64,000 bases of DNA from positions 4,118,839-4,182,838 of the forward strand of contig NW_024735503.1 in assembly GCF_018991925.1 (NCBI RefSeq), read 5' to 3'. The stretch's first letter is position 1; each line of letters begins with the position of its first letter. The stretch is from Homarus americanus (Eukaryota; Arthropoda; Malacostraca; Decapoda; Nephropidae). The notes beneath the pieces were generated by a model. The model did no database searches and was not told where the DNA came from. It worked only from the letters and a program-made list of their open reading frames with translations. The position numbers and the translations under genes were made by a program. Positions 40,076-51,070 of the stretch are shown piece by piece.

Positions 40076-41120
40076 TGTCGGGAAGTGATGTGACGCAACA
40101 GAGGCTACATGAGAGCAGATCAACAGCAGAAGAAGAATCATTACATCTGAGTCACAACATATTGATGAGGGTCTTCTGCCCAGCTTAGATCACGGGACCC
40201 ACACAACACAAGGGTCATGTAGTAAGCTGAACGTGTATCTGTTATGGCAGGTTCTGGAGTCCTGTATAATAACGGAGGCAAAAAAAAAATAATAATAAAA
40301 TAAAAAGGTGCCGAAATGAATAGTCTTTATATTCATTCAGTTGAAAAGGTGCGAGCTGATAGGTGTGGTGGCCTGGGGACGAGAGAACGAGCCATAAAGT
40401 GATTCCCGAGTTAGATATTGGATTAGTGAGGTACAAACAACGAGGAGAGTGACGGGGAGAGAACATCAAGTGACATAGAGCCACAGTCAAAATCACGTCA
40501 GTGGTTGTGGCTGGCTGCTGACTGCTGAGTTTCACCACTGTGTTACAGACGACCCAGCCACCTGCCTCTGCCTCAACATTTTTTGTAACAACAGATAACA
40601 ACATTTTGAAAGATACACAACAATATATCCTGAAACTTTTAGATTCCCAAATTTTAAATAAATATAAGGAACAATTTAATTGGTCAATATTACGATACAA
40701 CAATATATTATGTATATGTGCATCTATGCCTATCTCAAATGTAGTGGTGGTGGTGGTGGTGGCAGGGACCCTAGCAGTTGTAACGACAGGGTGAAAATGG
40801 CAACCGAATAGTGACTTTACCTGACGAAGGATCGACATTAACACAGACCTCAGACATACCAGCGTCGCCCCTCCGAAATAAAACGACTCGACCTTAATAG
40901 AAAACTGTAACCTGAGACAAAACCTCGTCAGAGAAAGAATAACTTGTCTTTAGAAACTGAGAATGAACAATTGTAAAGTTTGGTAGGATCGTCTCCTCCC
41001 GCGCTCACGTATTGGAGAGCCCATGAAGACCTCGCCGCTGGCCACCACAAAAAACGATATCGACTCCATCTTGGCTTTGTTCATGTCCGTCTTGGCAAGA
41101 ATCTCAATATCGGAAAGATT
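40076..41120. other. Stretch without recognisable genes
   Basis: Contains an A-rich run (40,279-40,306) and a (GGT)n run (40,741-40,762). The 200-codon minus-strand frame has no recognised motif. Confidence 0.5.
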
Positions 41121-41124
41121 TTCA

Positions 41125-42495
41125 GTCCTCCAATGGTGTGACCTTAGAACACACTTATGTTACTGTGGTGTGACCTTAGAACACACTGATGTTACTGTGG
41201 TGTGACCTTAGAACACACTTATGTTACTGTGGTGTGACCTTAGAACACACTGATGTTACTGTGGTGTGACCTTAGAACACACTGATGTTACTGTGGTGTG
41301 ACCTTAGAACACACTGATGTTACTGTGGTGTGACCTTAGAACACACTTATGTTACTGTGGTGTGACCTTAGAACACACTGATGTTACTGTGGTGTGACCT
41401 TAGAACACACTGATGTTACCGTGGTGTGACCTTAGAACACACTTATGTTACTGTGGTGTGACCTTAGAACACACTGATGTTACTGTGGTGTGACCTTAGA
41501 ACACACTGATGTTACTGTGGTGTGACCTTAAGGAACACACTAATGTTACTGTGGTGTGACCTTACAACACTGTGATGTTACTGTGGTGTGACCTTAGAAT
41601 TTCACACTGATGTTGCTGTGGTGTGACCTTACACAACACACTGATGTTTTCTGTGGTGTGACCTTAGAGAACACACTGAGTGTTACTGTGGTGTGACCTT
41701 AGAACCACACTGATGTTACTGTGGTGTGACCTTATACCTTATGTTACTGTGGGTGTGACCCAGAACACGCAGTGTTACTGTGGTGTGACCTTAGAGAACA
41801 CTTATGTTGCTGTGGTGTGACCTTGAGCCTGATGTTACTGTGGTGTGACCTTACAACACACTGATGTTACTGTGGTGTGACCTTAGAACACACTTATGTT
41901 ACTGTGGTGTGACCTTACTAGAACTTACACTGATGTTACTGTGGGTGTGACCTTACAGCACTGATGTTACTGTGGTGTGACCTTGCTTACACTGATGTTA
42001 CTGTGGTGTGACCTTACAACACACTGATGTTACTGTGGTGTGACTACAACACACTGATGTTGCTGGTGTGACCTTACAACACACTGATGTTGCACAGCGG
42101 TGTGACCTTACAACACACACTGTTGATGTTACTGTGGGTGACCTTGCCACAACACACTGATGTTACTGTGGTGTGACCTTACAACACACACTGATGTTGC
42201 ACTGTGGTGTACGACCTTACCTTTTACTGATGTTACTATGTGGTGTGACCTTACAACACACTGATGTGCTGTGGGTGACCTTACAACACACTGATGTTAC
42301 TGTGTGGTGTGACCTTACCTTTTACTGATGTTGCTGTGGTGTGACCTTTACAACTACTGATGTTACTGTGGTGTGACCTTACAACACACTGATTACTGTG
42401 GTGGCGACGCCCACAACACACTGATGTTGCACCGTGGTGTGACCTTACAGCACACTGATGTTACTGTGGTGTGACCCTTACAACACACTGTGTCC
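41125..42495. repeat. 32-bp minisatellite, core GTTACTGTGGTGTGACCTTA
   Basis: The left third is nearly perfect and alternates ACACTGAT and ACACTTAT. From about 41,520 rightwards indels are frequent and GAACACAC becomes CAACACAC. Confidence 0.94.
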
Positions 42496-42889
42496 TATAA
42501 TAGGTGAGTGTGCCTTGTTAAGCCTCGTCAGGTGGAGGGACTGGGGTGTGCGAGAGACCGTCACCGCAGGGTCCCCCTGCAGCCGCAAGGAAGCAAGCAT
42601 CAGGATTTTCCCAAGGCTCCTCCATCCACCGTCGCGCCTCTACTCTGTAATCCTTTTGCGCTCCCGCTCTCAGGGTGAATGTGGGGTGCACAATAAAGTA
42701 GCCGCTGTAAACGGCGAAATCATCCTCTTTCTTCATTGTTTGCCAAACATACCATGTCACTTGTTTACTGTTCCCCGGGTTTTCTTTTGTTGTGAAAGGA
42801 GGGTGAAAAGAGATTAGAGGTGGGGGAAGGAGATTATAGTTCGAAATTGAAAATTGCTCCCAGTAATACCCAGTTTTTTTTTTAGAATC
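42496..42889. other. Stretch without recognisable genes
   Basis: Mixed composition. A 119-codon plus frame is present but has no motif I recognise. Confidence 0.45.
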
Positions 42890-44790
42890 CTTCCCTCCTG
42901 AGTCACATACCATCCCGGGTCCTTCCTCCCTGAGACATAAACCACTCCGGGTCCTTCCCTCCTAGTCATGCCCACCCGGGTCCTTCCCTCCCCGGATCTT
43001 TCCTCCCAGGTCCCTTCCTTCCTTCCTTCCAGGTCCTTCCCGCCCTTCCTTCCCTCCTGGATCCTTCCTCCCTGGTCCCTCCTTCCCCGGGTCCTTCCTC
43101 CTGGATACTTCTCTGCACGGATCCTTCCTCCTGGATTTTTCCTCCCCAGTTCTTCCTCCTTTTCCCTTCCCTCTGGTCCTTCCCTCCCCGAGTCCTTCCC
43201 TCCCCAGGTCCTTCTCTCCCTAGGTCCTTCCCTCTGGTCCCTCCTTCCCCAGGTCCTTCCTCCTGGGTCCTTCCCTCCCAGGTCCTTCCCTCCGTGGGTC
43301 ACTTCCCTCCCTGGTCCCTGCCCAGGTCCGCTTCCTCCCCTGGGTCCTTCCTCCCCTGGTCCACTCCTTCCCAGGCCCTTCCTCCTGGTCCCCTCCTTCC
43401 CCAGGTCCTTCCCTCCTGGGTCCTTCCCTCCCGGGTCCCCTTCCCTCCTGGGTCCTTCCTCCCTGGTGCCTTGGGCCTTCCCTCTCGTCCCTCCTTCCCC
43501 AGGTCCCTTCCCTCCCTGGGTCCTTCCCACTCCCAGGTCCTTCCCCTCCCTGGGTCCTTCCTCCCTGGTCCACCTTCCCAGGCCTTCCCTCCCTGGGTCC
43601 TTCCCTCCTGGTCCCACCTTCCCAGGCCCCTTCCCTCCTGGGTCTTCTCTCCCTTTTCCTTCCCTCCCAGGTCCTTCCTCCTGGGTCCTTCCCTCCCTAA
43701 TTCACCTTCCCCAGGCCTTCCCTCCCTGGTCCCTTCTCTCCCTTCCCCTTCCCTCCCCGGGTCCCTTCCCTCCCTGGGTCCTTCCCTCCCCTGGTCCACT
43801 TCCCCGGGCCTTCCTCCCCTGGGTCCTTCCACTCCCCTTTCCCTTCCTCCCAGGTCCTTCCCTCCTGGGTCCTTCCTCCCCTGGTCCCGCCTTCCCCGGG
43901 TCTTCCCTCCTGGGTCCTTCCTCCCCTGGTCCACGCCTTCCCCAGGCCCTTCCTCCCTGGGTCCTTCCCTCCCTTTCCCTTCCCTCCCCGGGTCCTTCCT
44001 CCTGGGGTCCTTCCTCCCTGGTCCACCTTCCCCAGGTCCTTCCTCCCCTGGGTCCTTCCCTCCTGGTCCCGCCTTCCCCAGGCCCTTCCTCCCTCAGGTC
44101 CTTCTCTCCTTCCCTTCCTTCCCGGGTCCTTCCCTCCCCTGGGTCCTTCCCTCCCTGGTCCCACGCCTTCCCCGGGCCTTCCTCCCTGGGTCCTTCCCTC
44201 CCCTCCCTTCCCTCCCCGGGTCCTTCCCTCCCTCGTTCCTTCCTCCCTGGTCCTGCTTCCCCCGGGCCTTCCTCCCTGGTCCTTCTCTCCTTTCCCCTTC
44301 CCTCCCAGGTCCCTTCCCTCCTGGGTCTTCCTCCCTGGTCCCGCCTTCCCGGAGCCCTTCCCTCCCTGGTCCTTCCTCCCCTTCCCTTCCTCCCCGGGTC
44401 CCTTCCCCTCCTGGGTCCTTCCTCCCTGGTCCCGCCTTCCCCAGGTCCTTCCCTCCTGGTCCTTCCTCCCTGGTCCCGCCTTCCCCAGGCCTTCCTCCCT
44501 AGGTCCTTCTCTCCCCTTTCCTTCCCTCCCCAGGTCCTTCCCCTCCTAAGTTAACTTCCTCCTAGTCCCCGCCTTCCCAGGCCCTTCCCTCCTAGGTCCT
44601 TCCCTCCCCTTTCCTTCCTCCCAGGTCCTTCCCTCCCTGGGTCCTTCCTCCTAATCAGGTCCTTCCCCTCCTAGGTCCTTCCTCCCTGGGTCCTTCTCTC
44701 CCCGGGTCCTTCCCTCCCTGGGTCCTTCCCTCCCTGGTCCCGCCTTCCCCGGGCCCTTCCCTCCCTGGGTCCTTCTCTCCCCGGGTGCTG
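42890..44790. repeat. Pyrimidine-rich array, GGTCCTTCCCTCCCTG-type units
   Basis: About 1.9 kb. Units of 13-17 bp (GGTCCTTCCTCC, CCTTCCCCAGGCC, CTTCCCTCCCTGG) group into a loose longer period. The long plus-strand P/S/L frames (402-528 codons) and minus-strand G/R/E frames are artefacts. Confidence 0.92.
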
Positions 44791-45580
44791 CCACTTTAAA
44801 TCATAAAAATATCAGGACTTCGCGTGTAAAATATGCAACGTATGAAACTCAATAGAAAAATCCATAACATCAAAAATATTGGGTTACATATTCATCACTA
44901 TCGGTAGTGCTGAACTTTTCCAAAACATTGTGTGCTGTCTACCTCACTCACTCTTTATATGTAAATAGAAGCTAATGGAGTAAAGTGAAGAATAATGTTA
45001 GCATGACTGTGTCAAGATCACCTTCAGTATGTGACGTAGTTATTGGCAACTTAAGGATGAAGAACCTCTGAGTCAGACACAGCTTCTGGAAAATGACTGT
45101 ATTCTCTAGCAAGTTTGTCAACATAATATCGTCTTGGAAAAATTTAAAATTTTCAGGGAGACAGTGGCTGCCTCGCTACACTGTATACTGTACCTCCCAA
45201 GTTAGTGTAGGCTAGAGATGACACGTTGTGAAGAGTAACATCTTTTTTAGTCGTTATGTTAGTAGTCATATGTAGATATTCATCTGTATATAACTAAACT
45301 GAATTACACTCTTCAGTTCGCATAGACAGACCATTAACTAACACGCTCTAATAATATATTTCGTACTAAGTTGAGCAGTAGGGCTGTACAGAAGGACGGT
45401 GGGACGTTCTTCTATGTGTGGCCCAAATTGAATATATTCGTCTGGGGTGGATTCGGTAATTTTCTAAATGAGGAATTAACACAAAAAAGTTCACCTCTAC
45501 CATCACAGCTTATATTGCTTCCCAAAATAAACAATATTTTCCACCTGCTTCAATTCCTGTTGCCTAATATAATTTTGATT
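44791..45580. other. Stretch without recognisable genes
   Basis: AT-rich unique sequence; no gene seen. Confidence 0.5.
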
Positions 45581-45874
45581 TTAGGGTTTACCTTCTCTTT
45601 GGAAATAGCCATTACTTATGTTTTTAACAGCATTAAATCTAGACCCATATTCTTCAACTTTCTCCTTTAATCTGTTTAACAGCTTTTGTGGTGTTTCTTC
45701 GCTATCTGTAATAAGAGTGGTATCATTGTATATCGAATATCTTAAAATTACTTCTCCAATCACTTTAATTCCTTCACTACTTACAACTTTTCTCATAAAA
45801 ACTTCTGAGTAGACATTATAGGCTTCCGGAACATAGCCCATTCGCCAGGTGGTGACTGCCTTACTGAAATACAT
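45581..45874 (-). pseudogene. Reverse transcriptase fragment of a LINE
   Basis: Minus-strand 97-codon frame with NVYSEVFMRKV (equivalent to LFNLYSE in related RTs), then ILRYSIYNDTTLITDSEETP, which corresponds to the YADDTTLIADSEE catalytic box with the ADD lost, then LLNRLKEKVEEYGSRFNAVK. This order fits the palm domain of a non-LTR RT. The frame at 45,920-46,105 (minus) may be an adjoining upstream piece. Heavily decayed; the clade is uncertain. Confidence 0.55.
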
Positions 45875-46985
45875 TTTCTTAACCTGTCCACTGTGGGTAC
45901 ACCATATTTAATACCTTATTTAACTAACGCCGGACAATTTCATTCTGCCCAGGGGTGGGCCCGTACACAAGGGATTAAAGTCAGCTCTTTTCACATCCAA
46001 AGCCTTATAATTTTGTTTTCTATCAAGATACCTGTACTTTGATAACCTAAATTGGCATCTAGGGAAGGTTAAGCTTGGTGTTGATAGTTTAGGAAGTAAT
46101 GGCAAGCTATATTAAATTGTTGAAGACGCCTAGAATAGATTTTGGTAAAGAACAATATTTTCATGTTTCTACCAAAACAACTCTTTATTCTAAAAAAAAC
46201 ACATAAGGCACACTTGTAAGCATTTACCTAAGGTTGCAGCCAAAACATGAATAAGTTTTCTAATACAGTACTATACCAACCTTTATTGTAGAGAAGAATC
46301 CTTTCAGCACTGTCTATTTTAGTTGGTGTGATGGGTTCGCCAGATAATTATCAAAAACACCAAAATCAACAATACTGTTGTGGCTCCCAGGCCCAGTCGT
46401 TTACGTTAAACAGACTGCTTATTTTATTTTTCGACAGTAGTTAATCTTTAATGTGTGACACATTTTGCTTTCCTTGTGTAAAGGTCAAAGAGATGTCCTA
46501 ATCTTAGGGATATGGGGCGGTCAAATCTTGGTTGAATAAACTTACTGTTTAACTTTGTATAACTTAACTGTCTTTTTGTATTCTGAACTAATGTAAACTT
46601 GTATGTCGATTTCATCTAATAAAATTCAATGTATCCATCCAGGCTGAGGTGGTGTCAATGCCGTTATGATTTAATGTGACGTTTTCTATAGTGATCAGCA
46701 GCGAGAAGTTAGTGTAGTAACCGCCGTATACACCTTCACTGGTGCTTATAATGTTGAGGAAATTTACGAACAAGACATTCGAACTATTTTATGTAATTTT
46801 TATGTATTATGATCATTATTGCCATATAGCGTAATTTATAATTACTTAAAATTGTCTAATTAAATTCATAAACATTATATTTTTCTTTTTAGAGGTAATT
46901 TGGGTATCGGTTCTGCACGTGGTAATTTAAAAACATTCTACCTATTACTGCTTGTGTACCTCCCTGCAGTACACGGTCATGGTCC
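45875..46985. other. Stretch without recognisable genes
   Basis: AT-rich. Apart from a possible LINE remnant at its left edge nothing was recognised. Confidence 0.45.
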
Positions 46986-46989
46986 GGGA

Positions 46990-48400
46990 CACGAGCATAT
47001 AATGCGTAAGAAACCTTCATATTTTTTTCATGTGTTTGAAAGTACACACATAATTGTCAGATCACCAGTATGGCTTTCACCAGGCGAGATCTACTGGTGA
47101 TGTGCTCCCCTATTGCACCCATCTTTGGTCATCCTCTCGAGGGATTATGGGGAAACTTTCGTCGTGGCCCTCGACATCTCCAAAGCATTTGACAGGGTAT
47201 AGCACAAATCTTTTCTTTCTAAACTTCCCTCTTATGGTTTCTCTCCCCCACTTTGTTTTCTAATCTCCAGCTTCCTTGAGAACCGATCCATGGCAGTTGT
47301 TGTTCGAGGGATCGATCTCTCGCTCTTTCTCTACCAATAATGGTGTCCCACAGGGTTCTGCTCCTTCACCTACTCTCTTCCTTCTTTTTATCAATGATTT
47401 ACTTCACACTACAACTAATTCTATCCATTCTTATGCTGACGATTTTACTCTTCACTCTTCTTCACATTTTCCCCTTCCTCCTAACTCTCAAACCAGATTT
47501 GTTTCTAGAGCTGATATCATTACTTCTATCAATGCAGGTCTGTGCAGCATCTCTCAATGGGGAGGTGCAAACTTAGTTAAATTCAATAGTAATAAAACTT
47601 AGTATTTACCAATTACACTTTCTAAATTAGATGATCTCCCACCAATTACATTTCAGGACGCTATCATTCTGCCAAGTTCTGAAATATATATGCTAGGCCT
47701 CACCATTTCCTCCAATATGTCCTGGAAATCACATATCCTTAACATGGCTAAAGCTGCCTCCCGAAAGTTGGGAATGCTGTACAGATGCCGTAGCTACTTC
47801 ACTCCTGAGCAGTTGCTTCAAGTATATAAGGGATTCATTTTTCCTAACTTGGAGTACTGCTCTCATATCTGGGGTGGCTCTTCTTCTGTCCAACTATTAG
47901 ATAGGATGGAATCAAAGGCATTTCGTCTTATTAACTCTCCTTCTTTAGTCGACAATCTTTCTTCCCTTTCTCTTTGCCGCAATGTTGCTTCACTCTCTCT
48001 CTTTTACAGGTACTTTAACGGGCAATGTTCGGTGGATTTGGCATCCTGTGTGCCGCCGGCAAGGCCGTGGGCTCGTAACACACGTCTTGCCCGCGGTGCC
48101 CACCGTTTCTCTGGGGATGTCGGTCACACTAGAATAACTGGTTATAGTACATCCTTCTTTCCTCACAGCCAAACTGTGGAATGCTCTGCCTTCTTCTGTG
48201 TTTCCATACTTATACAATCTGTCTCACTTTAAATGGCTGGTTTTCCGGCATCTTCGTTGTGTAGATTAACACAGTATAACCTTTTTCTTCTTTATTTTTA
48301 ATTTCTTTCTGTTCTTATTTTTTCGCCCCCCAGGCCCCATTGTGGGTTGTTCGACCTGTGCCCGGGTGGGCTAATTCCGTATAAAAATAAACAATAAAAA
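46990..48400 (+). mobile_element. I/Jockey-like LINE, RT to 3' tail
   Basis: Plus-strand non-LTR retrotransposon, 5'-truncated and frameshifted. In order: SDHQYGFHQARSTGDVL (about 47,055), LDISKAFDRV (about 47,170, frame broken), NGVPQGSAPSPTLFLLFIND (47,338-47,400), HSYADDFTLH with an intact YADD box (about 47,430), LGLTISSNMSWKSHI (about 47,690), YRCRSYFTPEQLLQVYKGFI, LEYCSHIWGGSS and the C-terminus to 48,232. The 3' UTR ends in CGCCCCCCAGGCCCCATTG and TGCCCGGGTGGGCTAATTCC followed by an A-rich tail at about 48,380-48,405. That tail is shared with four other short copies in this window. Confidence 0.85.
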
Positions 48401-49129
48401 AAAATAGAAGATTTTATCAATACATGGCCCCATGGGAGGGGTGGGGGAGTGACCTTCACTGGACCTCAAGGCTGAGAGACCAGTTATTCATATCTAATTT
48501 TTAATTCATTTATCGTTTCACCACTTATCACTTAATGTTTTTAGTCTAGATTATGGTAAAGATTCGGTAGCGGCCAACCACGTAATTCAATAATGATGTT
48601 TATATCGTAGTAAGTACAGGTACGGCAGCCGTACACTATAAATCATGCTGGATGTAGGTATGGCAGCCATAGTGATGGACTGTGTTAGTAATGGTTAGGT
48701 TATAAGGTAGATTAGGTTATGTTAGGTTAAATTTAGTTTGGTTAGGTGAGGTTAGTCAGAAAGAAGGTCTTCCTATTAACTCTTATTATTTTGTCTGTCC
48801 ACCATACATGTTCATTATGCTGCTGTACCAATAGACATCGACATTTTGCATACAGCTGCCGTACCATTTTATATAGGGCGATAGAAGAAAAACAAATTGT
48901 GTGAAGGTGGAGGAGACGGTTAGTAGCAGAAATTATATATCGAATTACACCAAAATTTCTGGAGATATTATGTGCGTGATTCTAAACACAAAAATGGAAA
49001 CGATAATGCACATTACCTGACCTAACCAAGCTAGCAAAACTTACCTACATAACCTTACTTATCTTCCTCACCGGGGGGGGCTCTGCCCTCCGGACCCCCC
49101 GTCATATTAAACAGAGAGAACTTACTTTG
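48401..49129. other. Stretch with dispersed repeats, no gene seen
   Basis: TTAGG-type pentamers on the plus strand at about 48,700-48,760. A segment at about 48,945-49,050 (ACCAAAATTTCTGGAGATA followed by CCTAACC) matches 32,145-32,290. A run of nine G is present at 49,072-49,080. Confidence 0.55.
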
Positions 49130-49336
49130 TTATCTGGTACCAATAAAAGCAACTTCCTTGAAGCAGCATGGTACAATTTTACATTTATTGTGGACATGAG
49201 AGTACGATTGATTGTTGCACCGAAACATATATTTCTTCTTCACTGTCAGTTGTCTTCTGCACTTTGAACACTTGCACATCATGCCAACTAGTCCATGTTG
49301 ACAGATGAACTCTTGGAAACCGTCTTCAACCTCCAC
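49130..49336 (-). pseudogene. Merlin/IS1595-like transposase N-terminal fragment
   Basis: Minus-strand open frame with FICQHGLVGMMCKCSKCRRQL, then MFRCNNQSYSHVHNKC. A leading FLxxHGL motif followed by a CxC-x2-C zinc ribbon and a second Cys cluster is the N-terminal pattern of Merlin-type (ISXO2/IS1595-like) DDE transposases, which are common in arthropod genomes. No DDE catalytic region was seen downstream (49,100 and lower is different sequence), so this is a fragment, or possibly an exon of a host gene derived from one. Confidence 0.45.
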
Positions 49337-50408
49337 AAGGACAGATAACTACCAATACGATAAACAGCAACTTGCACAAAACGACATAACTACGGAAGGG
49401 AAATCAAGATGGCTTTCTTGTCACCCCTTGTGGAAGAACAATAAGTATAAGAACATACAGTTCACATATTAACGAATGCTACTCAAAAGAAATTGGAAAT
49501 GTATCAAAACCCATAATATGGGATTCGATTCCAACAAGAACTCTACAAATTAGCTAATACAGAGAGAAACAAACATGACAGGTGGATTTTGGAGTTCTCT
49601 TGACAGACAAAAGATGTAAGAAAAATCATAAGTGTGAAAGCAGCAAGTTGTATCTTAAGTGAGAGGAAGTACTGAACAATATTATGTTTTGATATCATTA
49701 CCATAAGTTAATTGGGATGTTTGTACCCCTAAGCCTCACTTTTACTGTAACAAGCCTAACTTAACCTAACCTAACCTAACCAATTTAAAATATATTTTAG
49801 AAAGTATGGTTAGGTAGACTAACTTGGGGTCATGTTGCCTGTTTTAATAGAAATTCCAGACACAAGACCTGCCACATTAAAGATGATTGTTACTGATCTT
49901 AAATGACCTGAAAACTTAATTTTTTCATTGATTGTGAATATTGAGATAATAAAATAGGGATAACAGATTCTGTGTGGACAAATCTCTGGACTATAATTAA
50001 ACCAGCTATTTTCTTTACTTTAAAAATAATAATGAGACATAAAGATGCACAATTAAATCTTTGCCATATTGTAGTTTCCTGTTGCAATTTTATTTTGGTA
50101 TTGATTCAGTTTATATGTTGTCTCTTTATACAGGATAAAAGAAGAGAATTCCCAGCAAAATACTGTACAATGAAAGACAAAAGTCGTGTCATGAAATTTG
50201 GTGAAAACATATGCTGAAGGGATAAATATTTGGTGCGCTCTACCTTGTGGTAGGGGGCTCTCATAATGTTTCATGAGTTATATTTAATCTTCGGACAAAA
50301 TCGCGACACAACTTTTGTCTTTGATTGTAAATGTACCTCAGACTTCATACCCATGTCTTCCAGTAATGCACCAATTATACTGTAAATCATTTATTAGAGG
50401 TTGAAAAG
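49337..50408. other. Stretch without recognisable genes
   Basis: AT-rich. Short CCTAACC run at about 49,755-49,780. No gene seen. Confidence 0.45.
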
Positions 50409-50485
50409 TACAGGTTGACAATCCCTTATCCGAAATCCTTGGGGCCAGAGGCATTTCGGATTTCAGAATTTTTCGGTTTTCAGTT

Positions 50486-50558
50486 TTTTTTTTTTCCTCT
50501 ATAAGCTCACCCGGGCATAGATCACTGACCCACATCGGGGCCTGGCGGGGGGGCCAAA

Positions 50559-50634
<76 letters not shown>
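50486..50634 (-). mobile_element. Nested short-element tail, minus orientation
   Basis: Minus-strand copy of the shared tail (TGACCCACATCGGGGCCTGG on plus), with poly(A) seen as T13 at about 50,486-50,498 and a perfect (TAA)n run at 50,556-50,634 on the far side. It lies within the MITE at 50,411-51,007. Confidence 0.7.
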
Positions 50635-50639
50635 TCATA

Positions 50640-50943
50640 GGTCTAGGTCGCAGAACTCATTTTTTATCTTTTTTTCATTCTTGTATTTCTTTACTACTAT
50701 TATTATTTTATTACAGTATTATTGTTATTATTATTAATTTTATTATTATATTTTATTATTACTATTATTATTATTGTTATAATTTTATTTTGGTGTACAG
50801 TATTTTAATTAAAATTTTTATTGACTATGAATAATTATTTTTATTATAATTATTATTTCTATTACATTTTCGCCCACCAGGCCCCGATGTGAGTCAGTAA
50901 TTTATGCCCGGGTGGGTTAATCCCTGTTAAAAAAAAAAAAAAA
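50640..50943 (+). mobile_element. Nested short-element copy, plus orientation
   Basis: T-rich/(TTA)n body followed by the shared tail: CATTTTCGCCCACCAGGCCC at about 50,864, TGCCCGGGTGGGTTAATCCC at about 50,907, and poly(A) at 50,929-50,943. Head-to-head with the minus copy at 50,486-50,634. Confidence 0.7.
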
Positions 50944-51070
50944 TGACCCACAAAAAACTTTCGGTTTTTAGAGCTTTTCGGTTTTCGGATAAAGGGTTGT
51001 CAACCTGTATAAACAACCTTATGTTCAATTTATTAAGACATTTTTTCATTAACAGTTTGGTGTGAAGAAC

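Larger units (their letters stand above)
50411..51007. mobile_element. Tc1/mariner/pogo-type MITE, TA target duplication
   Basis: The left end CAGGTTGACAATCCCTTATC is answered at the right end by GATAAAGGGTTGTCAACCTG. Both ends are flanked by TA (50,409-50,410 and 51,008-51,009). Subterminal TCCGAAA/TTTCGG blocks also pair. No transposase is present. Two copies of the short poly(A)/LINE-tail element lie inside it in opposite orientations, so the original MITE was probably only about 140 bp. Its right end lies about 63 bp upstream of the neugrin start codon. Confidence 0.85.

Noticed and set aside
42814..44554. Collagen-like or proline-rich frames of up to 528 codons
   Set aside because: They arise from the pyrimidine-rich array and have no Gly-X-Y regularity or signal sequence.
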